From: Eumeta japonica
Lineage: Eukaryota > Arthropoda > Insecta > Lepidoptera > Psychidae
Assembly (NCBI GenBank): GCA_005406025.1
Contig: BGZK01000079.1
Location: 310,001 to 374,000, forward strand
Length of the DNA stretch: 64,000 nucleotides
Reading direction: 5' to 3'
Below are positions 56,300 to 64,000 of the stretch, in pieces. Each line of letters starts with the position of its first letter. Position 1 is the stretch's first letter. A program made the position numbers and the translations under genes. The notes under the pieces are model-generated. The model saw only the letters and a list, made by a program, of their open reading frames with translations. It ran no database searches and was not told the origin of the DNA.

Positions 56300-56755
56300 G
56301 AAAAATTTCCCAGACAGCCTCGCGGCGTACCCGTACGTCTGTCCCAAAAAACGCAACGACATTTCACCGGCATACGTGTAAGTGCCCCCGCGGGAGACCT
56401 GCGGCCCGCCGCTTGCTGAAGCGAAGGGCGCGCGCAGGGCGGCCGCCCACGCGGAGGAGGGCTATTTGCGCGCGCGCGTGACGGATGCGAAAGGCGGTCG
56501 AAGTACGTCAGCCCGCAGATTACTACGATGTTGAGCTACGCGTCCTTATAACACTAACTCTCCGGAAGACAGAGATCGAGATTACTCGACGTCCGGGCAA
56601 TCCAGTTATTGTCCTGACGGTAATGACGACGGCAACCAGCCGAGAACTGTTGCTAACAGCATCCGTAGGCGCTACGCCGTGCATCCTGCGGGATATCCAT
56701 ATTCAGATGTCGAGTCAACTGCGTAGTCCAAAGAGTGTTAATGAGGTATGATGAA
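56300..56755 (+). other. CpG-rich island with open frames and a possible 5' splice site
   Basis: 56380-56480 is extremely GC-rich (GCAGGGCGGCCGCCCACGCG). The frame MRKAVEVRQPADYYDVELRV starts at 56485 and continues 88 codons to 56751; GAG|GTATGA at 56742-56750 could be a donor splice site near its end. A second frame (about 56536-56724) reads PYNTNSPEDRDRDYSTSGQS and IRRRYAVHPAGYPYSDV, whose polar composition is also protein-like but which ends in a stop before the donor. Both cannot be real. It may be the first exon of a host gene or a noncoding island. Confidence 0.3.
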
Positions 56756-56954
56756 TTGGTAATTGTCTACTTTAACTCATTCGGACTACTTAATTTAAGA
56801 AAGTTTTTAACTCGATACATCAAGACTCAATTTGAGTAAAATGGTAATCCATATGTAGGTAAAGTAATAACGACTAAGCTTGAGCACTATGTGAGGTGTC
56901 GAGAGGTATAGTTCTTTTGTGTGCGGTATATAAAATCTAATAAGGGGCTTTTCA

Positions 56955-57005
56955 AATATATTTCATGAACTAACTTTCGCCCACGATTTCACCCGCGTGG
57001 ACATC
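56955..57005 (-). mobile_element. degenerate Helitron-like terminus
   Basis: On the minus strand GTCCACGCGGGTGAAATCGT then GGGCGAAAGTTAG, then T. This is the GCGGG...GCTAG-T ending with the CTAG mutated to TTAG. Extent unknown. Confidence 0.35.
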
Positions 57006-57139
57006 GAATTAACTTTTTTATCGTTTCTATGGATCAATAATTTTATCAACCATTAATTTGAATCCGGTCTCGTTCTACGTTCGATAAACACTGTTATCAT
57101 TTCGATTTTCCAAAAGTTTTTATAAGATCTTGTTGTTTC

Positions 57140-57595
57140 AGGGTACTACGAATCTATTATGATCATTTTCCGAGTGAAAACATAGACACACACACACACA
57201 TACACACAAACACGCGCCATCGCACACACAAACGTACGCGCGTGAGCACACACGCACGCATGCACCCACGCCTACATACAAGTATACAGACATAACTAGG
57301 GGAAACGGTAAAAATTGATTTATATGAGTCTAAAACATCAAGATCTGATGAAAACTATATTTTAGAAAATCATACTGAAATCAGTAACCTCCCAGAAACC
57401 AAATCAATTTTTAAAGAATGTTAGAAATCTAAAAAAGGGTCACCGCCCTGCAGGCTATCCCTAAAGCTTCCCGCTGTAGTATTTATTCATGGGGTTTGAA
57501 CATATTTCTATAAGTAGGCTTACACATTATCTATAAGCTTTTTGAACAGTTCGAGCTCAAAAAGTTGAAAGTCTATATTTATTAAAAAAAACTAG
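57140..57595. repeat. dispersed repeat with CA block, copy 4
   Basis: CA-rich tract at 57184-57285, then GCCCTGCAGGCTATCCCTAA at 57446 and a GAGCTCAAAAAG word at 57552. Landmarks match 5690-6535, 21700-22565 and 61950-62915, but the order of CA block and CTGCAGG differs, so the copy may be rearranged. It truncates the copia element that follows. Confidence 0.5.
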
Positions 57596-58735
57596 AGACA
57601 ATAAAACTTACAAATTGCAGAAGGTTCTCTATGGTCTCAAAGAAAGTCCGAGAGCATGGTATGATTGTTTTGATAAATTTATAAGAACATTAAATTTTAT
57701 TAGAAGTAACTATGATTACTGTTCATATATAAATAGAGCACGCAAAGATTCAATATATATATTAATATTTGTTGATGATTTTCCAATTTGCTGTAAAGAT
57801 AAAAACAAGATAGACGAGGTAAAAACTAGTTTAATGAAAAGATTCGCAATGAAAGATTTAGGAAAAATTAAAAGCTACATCGGCATTGATATTGATTATA
57901 CTGATGATAAAAAGGTAATGGACCTTAAATCAAACAAAAAATATTGAGTTTTGGGCTGCAAAATATGGCCTGGAAAATAGTAAGCTATATGATACACCAA
58001 TGGAAACAAATTTAAAATTAGAGCAAGCTAGAGAAGTAGATGAAAGTATTAAATACAGAAATATAATAGGTGAATTATTGCATATTAGTACAGGGCCATT
58101 AGCACAAGGCCAGATGTGGCGTACGGTGTTAATTATTTGAGTAGACACCAAAGTTGATATAACCGAACACATTACAAATATGCAATGAGAATCGTAAAAT
58201 ATCTGTATAAGACTAAGGATCTGAAGTTAACTTATTATGATAATGTTAACACTGAAATATTAGACTGCATGGTAGATTCTTATTATGCAGGGAATAATGT
58301 GGATAGAAAATTTACATCAGGTTTTATTATTAGATTGTTTGGAAACTTAATTTATTGAAAAACACGTAAACAAGGTACTGTAACTAAATGTTCAACTTTT
58401 GCAGAGTATATTGCTATGTCAGAGGCAGTTACAGAAGTGCTTTTTATAAGAAACTTGTTAAGTGAATCATTTGATGTAAAATTTAGTAGTCTGATAAACT
58501 TGTATGAAGACAATTCTGGTGCAATTGCTATTGCAAAATATGGTAATTTAATATAAAATTCAAAGCACATCGAAATGTAGTATCATTATATAAACGAGAA
58601 CTACGAAAAGAAAATAATTAAAATTGTAAAAATAGATTCAAATTGTAATTTGGCAGACATGCTAACAAAAAGTCTAGATAGGACAAAATTTTTGAAAAAC
58701 AGATTAGGTTTAAAGATAATTTAGTTTTTAATTGT
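57596..58735 (+). pseudogene. second copia element: RT and RNase H, 5'-truncated
   Basis: The plus strand reads YKLQKVLYGLKESPRAWYDC, then LIFVDDFPICCKD (RT catalytic Asp pair), KRFAMKDLGKIKSYIGIDI, then after a frameshift TRPDVAYGVNYLS and YAMRIVKYLYKTKDLKL, then RNase H landmarks CMVDSYYAGNNVDRKFTSGF, TFAEYIAMSEAVTE, INLYEDNSGAIAIAK and NLADMLTKSLDRTKFLKN. The last block is the copia C-terminus. Several stops (for example near 57945, 58356 and 58554) show decay. It differs from the element at 31258-35949 in all motifs, so it is a separate lineage. Confidence 0.9.
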
Positions 58736-58781
58736 AGTTAAGATCAATTTGACACATTGTTCATGTAAAAAGATAAGATTA

Positions 58782-58797
58782 TAAATTTAAGGAGGCG
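58782..58797 (+). other. polypurine tract of the second copia
   Basis: ATTTAAGGAGGCG directly precedes TGTTATATAAT; such a purine run primes plus-strand DNA before the 3' LTR. Confidence 0.6.
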
Positions 58798-58959
58798 TGT
58801 TATATAATTAAGTAAATTTATAACATTAGTCTCTAGAGTGTACAGTGTCTTTTCCTATAAAAACTCTTTTGTGGGTTGTCTGTGGCATGTTTTTATTTTT
58901 AATCTGTTTTCAAGCTGTACTTCTCCCCGATTGTTCTGATATAATGATCTAGAATAACA
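58798..58959 (+). repeat. second copia 3' LTR
   Basis: TGTTATATAATTAAG...AGAATAACA, 162 bp with complementary ends TGTTAT/ATAACA and a TATAAAA box near 58856. Its last 127 bp are repeated in inverted orientation at the window end. No 5' LTR is present. Confidence 0.7.
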
Positions 58960-60185
58960 CTTCATTAATTTTTTAAGCGTTTTCCTTGTTTAATTCGCTC
59001 ATTCAAAATAACAATACTAATACGATTCCTTTATAGAAGTCAAGTCTTTGCCAACTCGATGTGAAGATAAATGTCTTATAATGCTTATTAGATTACGAAT
59101 TGATGGCAATATTAAAACACAACGGACAAAGTTTTCTAGGCGTTGTCAAATTTAATACGTTTGCGTCATATTTTTAGGCAAATACGGTTAACGATATCAA
59201 TAAAACAACAAATCGAGAAACTTTAACTGTAATAAGAAATAATATTGTAAGGTTTTGCAAAAAATTCTTTCTTTTATTCTTCTTTTAATAATTACTATTT
59301 CTAAAGCCAGAACACACATGACATCATTGCCCAATAGACCGTATTTAATTAGTAGAGAATCCTTACACATTAGTATTAAGTACGATAAAGAGATTCAGTG
59401 TCGTTAGCGTCACTTGTGCTTTTAATTTTTTTTTTCCTTTATAAGCTCACGCCCGTTTTCCAGAAGGGTAACCGGATTCCACTTAATTCGATTTTAAGGT
59501 ACCTCTCGAGCTTCTTTGACATTCAGCAAGCCCTTTATTCGAGCTTGTCGGTTTAGGATGATTAAAATTGGGCCCTTTGCATTTTTCTTTATCATAAATA
59601 AGTTTTAAGCATAGTTCACAAAATCAAATCACCTTTCAGCCTTCCGCGCATACATCTCTCCTTATGTAAAGTATGATGGATTTTAGAGCTCGATAATACT
59701 GGACAATAATCTAAAGTACACTACATTTGTCAATGTGTGTAGCTCAAGCACTTTCATCTTGCAATACAGTGTAGAAATTTCGATCGAGTACATACTGGAT
59801 TCTGGACATGCAGACATTACTACGTCTATGAATATAGTTTGTATTTTAGAAAGGCGAGCGTCGCCGGGATCGGGATTGGAAGTCAATCAGGAGTGAAAGT
59901 AAAATTAGAAAAAAGTGGGATCTATCAAAAAAAACCGGCCAAGTGCGTGTCGGACAATGGGCAGTGTGCTTTTCCGTAGTTGCCCGTCACAATATGCGTA
60001 CTTAGAAGTGGGGCTTTTGTTTCACACTCATAGTATAAGACGTATAAAACCATATTGATTGAGTTCATAATTTATAAAATACTCATTGTATCAAACAAAA
60101 AGCTCCAAGTCCATATTAAATGAGTTCACAGTTTAACGGCTAATAACGTGTAAAACAGGCTCACATCGGACGGGCGCTAGGGATG
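58833..60185. repeat. left arm of a large inverted repeat
   Basis: Matches 62700-64000 in reverse complement from the copia LTR to the head of the repeat at 59925. The arms differ mainly by one-base homopolymer changes and one ~52-bp indel. Both contain the 67-codon frame beginning MTSNPDPGDARLSKI, which is identical in both and probably noncoding. Confidence 0.95.
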
Positions 60186-60840
60186 TTATGATTTTATATT
60201 TCCATAACTTTACACGATTAATAAATTTATATTTACGAAGTACTTTACATAACCAACAATATCATCTAAGTAAATTTCAATGGAATTTGTGCGAAATTTT
60301 GCTTTTTATTTCTTTAAGCATATTTTATAAATTGGTCGATTATTATTCATTAACTTATAAAGCTAAGCTAGCTGTGATAGTTTTCCTTTTAACTTAGTTA
60401 TGAATAGAATTGACGTAAACATGTTCACATATTTTAGAATATCCATTTAGCAGAGTGAGTGACAGTGACTTGACTAGACTATAACGAAAGTTAGCGCTTT
60501 AAAGCTTAATATTTCGCAAAAGGATCCCCAAGTCAAAAAAATTTTTTTTTCAGGCCTGCAATGTTTTTATATACTTATCTAATAATACCAAACATTTTGG
60601 AACAAACAAAAAAAATTCTTCCCCAATTTCTGAGTAGGGGAGGTACCGCAAACGTTGTTTTTTTCAAGATTTTATTTTATCACTTTGTTGGAGTGATCAA
60701 TATGTGTAGCCATACGAAGTTACAGCTCCCCAGTACTAAGAGTCTCTGAGCTAAGCCGTTGACAAAGAGACATACAAACATATGGACATGGTGAAACTAT
60801 AAAGGTTCTTGTTCACTACGGAACTCTAAAATTTAGAGAT
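59925..60840 (+). repeat. lepidopteran CCGGCCAAGTGCG repeat, variant A
   Basis: It starts AAAAAAAACCGGCCAAGTGC then GTGTCGGACAATGGG, carries a GGGAGGTACCGC segment near 60638 and ends AACTATAAAGGTTCTTGTTC then ACTACGGAACTCTAAAA at about 60830. The first 260 bp are shared with variant B; the later part is not. No protein. Confidence 0.7.
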
Positions 60841-60844
60841 TTTT

Positions 60845-61945
60845 ATATCTGTACACCAGCACTGCTTTGGGGTAGAGTTTTTTCGTTTTATTGTTTAAAC
60901 TCGCTGATCTCTGGAACTACCAGTCATATTTAAAGAATTCTTTTTCTCTTTAATAGAATAATTATTGAAAAAGATTGTAAGATATTAACATTACGCTTAA
61001 AACTTTAGGAGCCGAGCTATTGTGATTTTATCAAGGAAGTCGATAAATTGCCGATTTGGCTGATATCTTTCCATGTACTGTCTAAACTGTTTCACACATG
61101 TATGTAAAAATAATATATAAAAAAATGTCAGCTTTGTACAAATAGTTCTACAATTTATATAAAAATTTTCAACGATTTTTTTCTTGTGTCTAGGCCGATC
61201 TTCACCTTTCACACACCAATCGATTGCCTATATTTTTTGCTAACTTTTACGTATTTATTGTATGCAATCAGAAGTACTGTGGCCGAGCTATATTGCAAAA
61301 ACCTATTTTCGTATGCACCGCAACAGCTCCAAAATGATTAAACAGAGGATCTCTGCGGTTGCAGTGTTCGAAATCTAAACGTACCTACGAAAAATCATGT
61401 CATACGTCCCAACCCGATCGGACGTAACGTCTTCGAGATATGCTAGATGCTATATTTTCATACTATAAAAATGTTTGATGTGCGATATTTCTCTAGTGTC
61501 ATCATAGTGTCATCATAGTGCCATCATTCTCTAGTGTCTAACTAAATATAATGATATTTAACAAGACAAAGTCACTTTTATGTAATAAGAAACATTTATT
61601 TCATTAGGTAATGTCCAGGTCGACGCGGTGATGGACGACAGACAGACAGACCGGCGCAGGACAAGGGCCAGACTCCGCCGCACCTAAACTCTGATAAATG
61701 GAGTTATACGCGAAAATCTATGAGGTGTAGAGGATAGCGTTTCATTTAACTAATACCTAGTACAAAGTTTGGATGTTTGTAATTCAGTCACGCTTTAACG
61801 GTAAACAGGACTCGGTGATGTTATACAGCAATATTCCTCAACATCAGAATAATATATAGGCAATAATTTATAAGGATGGTGAATTTTGTTCGCGGCTTCG
61901 GTTGCATGATCATAGAACAAATTATTTACTTAAGCCAATTAGTTA
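60845..61945. other. unassigned DNA in the spacer of the inverted repeat
   Basis: No gene. 61495-61540 has a short ATAGTGTCATC tandem. 61600-61690 is GC-rich with GACAGACAGAC. The minus frame at 60997-61212 has no motif. Confidence 0.3.
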
Positions 61946-61949
61946 TTGA

Positions 61950-62915
61950 TTATTTTAACTTCCCGCAATAAAAAAATATTTTTTTTTTTATAGATTGGGA
62001 GAGTCAAGGAGTCAAGGAGTCTATTTAGACCATTTTCCGTGTGACGTTTGTTTGACTGTATGTGTCTCTGTGTGTCTTTATGTGACCGTGTGTGTTTGTG
62101 TGTATTTTGTCTCTCTCTCTAACTTTTAAACGAATTAACACATCGAAAAATAATCTAAAATAATCAAAAATGGTCCACTTAACTTAGATTTTCTGAAAAA
62201 ATAAAAAATAGAACTAGTTTAGTCAGATAGACAGCATTTGAGAAATCTCGAAAATAAAGTTCTTGGAGAAGAGTTTTTTTTTTGTATTACTTTTAGACTA
62301 AGTACTCTACCGATCAATACACAAATAAAATGAGAATTTTTTTCCCAAACTCGATTACCGCAAATTCTATAAACATTAGACGATTCGTTCAGGATATCGA
62401 TGGAGAGAAATTAAAAAATGGAAAAAAAATTATTTTAATGTCATATTTTTTAAATTATTCTATCAAAAAAGGCCAAAGTCTAACCATGTCTTTGATTAGA
62501 AAGCCACGTCGATCGTTATAAGCTGAATCAAAATCGGTTGGTTCGTTCGTGGTTGATGAAAAATCCCAAAAAATATTTATTTAAAGTAACTTTCACAGTT
62601 TATGCTGAATTGTTGTTTTATATAGATCATCTTTCTTTGTTTAAAAAACAGCAGCAAACACTGCAATTAAAATCAAGAATAATGTTTGGCCTTGCAGGCC
62701 ATCCCTAGCGCCCGTCCGATGTGAGCCTATTTTACACGTTATTAGCCGTTAAACTGTGAACTCATTTAATATGGACTTAGAAGTAGGTTTTATACGTCTT
62801 ATACTATGAGTGTGAAACAAAAGCCCCACTTCTAAGTACGCATATTGTGACGGGCAACTACGGAAAAGCACACTGCCCATTGTCCGACACGCACTTGGCC
62901 GGTTTTTTTTGATAG
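61950..62915 (-). repeat. lepidopteran CCGGCCAAGTGCG repeat, variant B with GT block
   Basis: On the minus strand it begins at about 62915 with the CCGGCCAAGTGCGTGTCGG head, continues CGGGCGCTAGGGATGGCCTG then CAAGG (62680-62720), AACGAACCAACCGATTTTGA near 62535, and reaches a CA block (GTGTGTTTGTG on the plus strand, 62057-62105). The block order matches 21700-22565. The head part lies inside the right arm of the inverted repeat. Confidence 0.7.
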
Positions 62916-64000
62916 ATCCCACTTTTTTCTAATTTTACTTTCACTCCTGATTGACTTCCAATCCCGATCCCGGCGACGCTCGCCTTTCTAAAATACAAAC
63001 TATATTCATAGACGTAGTAATGTCTGCATGTCCAGAATCCAGTATGTACTCGATCGAAATTTCTACACTGTATTGCAAGATGAAAGTGCTTGAGCTACAC
63101 ACATTGACAAATGTAGTGTACTTTAGATTATTGTCCAGTATTATCGAGCTCTAAAATCCATCATACTTTACATAAGGAGAGATGTATGCGCGGAAGGCTG
63201 AAAGGTGATTTGATTTTGTGAACTATGCTTAAAACTTATTTATGATAAAGAAAAATGCAAAGGGCCCAATTTTAATCATCCTAAACCGACAAGCTCGAAT
63301 AAAGGGCTTGCTGAATGTCAAAGAAGCTCGAGAGGTACCTTAAAATCGAATTAAGTGGAATCCGGTTACCCTTCTGGAAAACGGGCGTGAGCTTATAAAA
63401 GAAAAAAAAAATTAAAAGCACAAGTGACGCTAACGACACTGAATCTCTTTATCGTACTTAATACTAATGTGTAAGGATTCTCTACTAATTAAATACGGTC
63501 TATTGGGCAATGATGTCATGTGTGTTCTGGCTTTAGAAATAGTAATTATTAAAGAAGAATAAAGAAAGAATTTTTGCAAAACCTTACAATATTATTTCTT
63601 ATTACAGTTAAAGTTTCTCGATTTGTTGTTTTATTGATATCGTTAACCGTATTTGCCTAAAATATGACGCAAACGTATTAAATTTGACAACGCCTAGAAA
63701 ACTTTGTCCGTTGTGTTTTAATATTGCCATCAATTCGTAATCTAATAAGCATTATAAGACATTTATCTTCACATCGAGTTGGCAAAGACTTGACTTCTAT
63801 AAAGGAATCGTATTAGTATTGTTATTTTGAATGAGCGAATTAAACAAGGAAAACGCTTAAAAAATTAATGAAGTGTTATTCTAGATCATTATATCAGAAC
63901 AATCGGGGAGAAGTACAGCTTGAAAACAGATTAAAAATAAAAACATGCCACAGACAACCCACAAAAGAGTTTTTATAGGAAAAGACACTGTACACTCTAG
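62700..64000. repeat. right arm of the large inverted repeat (runs off the window)
   Basis: Reverse complement of 58833-60185. The match continues to base 64000, where it is 35 bp short of the copia LTR start, so the true arm is longer. Confidence 0.95.

Noticed and set aside
59683..59886. 67-codon frame identical in both arms of the inverted repeat (also 62951-63154)
   Set aside because: Identity reflects the duplicated DNA; no motif, and the frame is short.

Overview
The window looks like AT-rich, intron-sized or intergenic DNA from an insect, most likely a moth or butterfly. The grounds are the repeat content: tRNA-derived SINE heads, Helitron ends of the TCTATAC...CTAG type, the 'CCGGCCAAGTGCG' repeat family, jockey-like LINEs with a PHD-like ORF1, Penelope elements and LINE tails ending in GCTCGTTTGCCC, all of which I associate with Lepidoptera. 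No complete host gene could be recognised. Almost every protein-coding signal belongs to a decayed transposable element. Positions and motifs come from reading the sequence; family names come from motif recognition without a database search.

Layout. 0-7 kb: a mariner 3' fragment (1.3-1.56 kb), a degenerate short-period repeat, and two copies of a lepidopteran repeat with a GT microsatellite. 6.9-14.2 kb: an old autonomous Helitron. It has an upstream ~80-bp tandem repeat carrying heat-shock-element-like arrays, Rep fragments (7.7-9.9 kb) and a Pif1 helicase (12.05-13.85 kb), and a CTAG end at 14235. It is split by an LTR-like unit with a 52-bp minisatellite (10.0-11.74 kb) and by a palindromic Penelope fragment. 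15.5-17.6 kb: a Penelope-like element (RT plus GIY-YIG) whose 3' end is repeated in inverted orientation. 17.6-30.9 kb: mostly unassigned DNA with LINE fragments, a 201-bp Helitron, GC-rich islands and a striking CAG|GTAAGC site suggestive of recursive splicing. 30.9-36.6 kb: a nest. A mariner pseudogene was split by a copia element (perfect AAGAT target duplication, 152-bp LTRs), which was itself split by a 406-bp MITE; a truncated Penelope 3' end follows. 37.6-43.8 kb: two jockey-like LINEs. 44-47.3 kb: SINE heads and three palindromes. 47.6-50.7 kb: a gypsy element with a long gag and a truncated pol, plus a duplicated leader. 52-57 kb: degenerate repeats, GC-rich islands, and one island with open frames ending near a possible 5' splice site. 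57.6-59.0 kb: a second copia 3' half with LTR. 58.8-64.0 kb: a ~1.3-kb inverted repeat with a 2.5-kb spacer, still matching at the window edge.

No pathway or operon can be described. What the window shows is insertion history and candidate regulatory or structural DNA, possibly inside a long host intron. The most interesting leads are the recursive-splice-like site, the heat-shock-like arrays next to the Helitron, the inverted Penelope, the large terminal inverted repeat, and the minisatellite inside an LTR-like unit.
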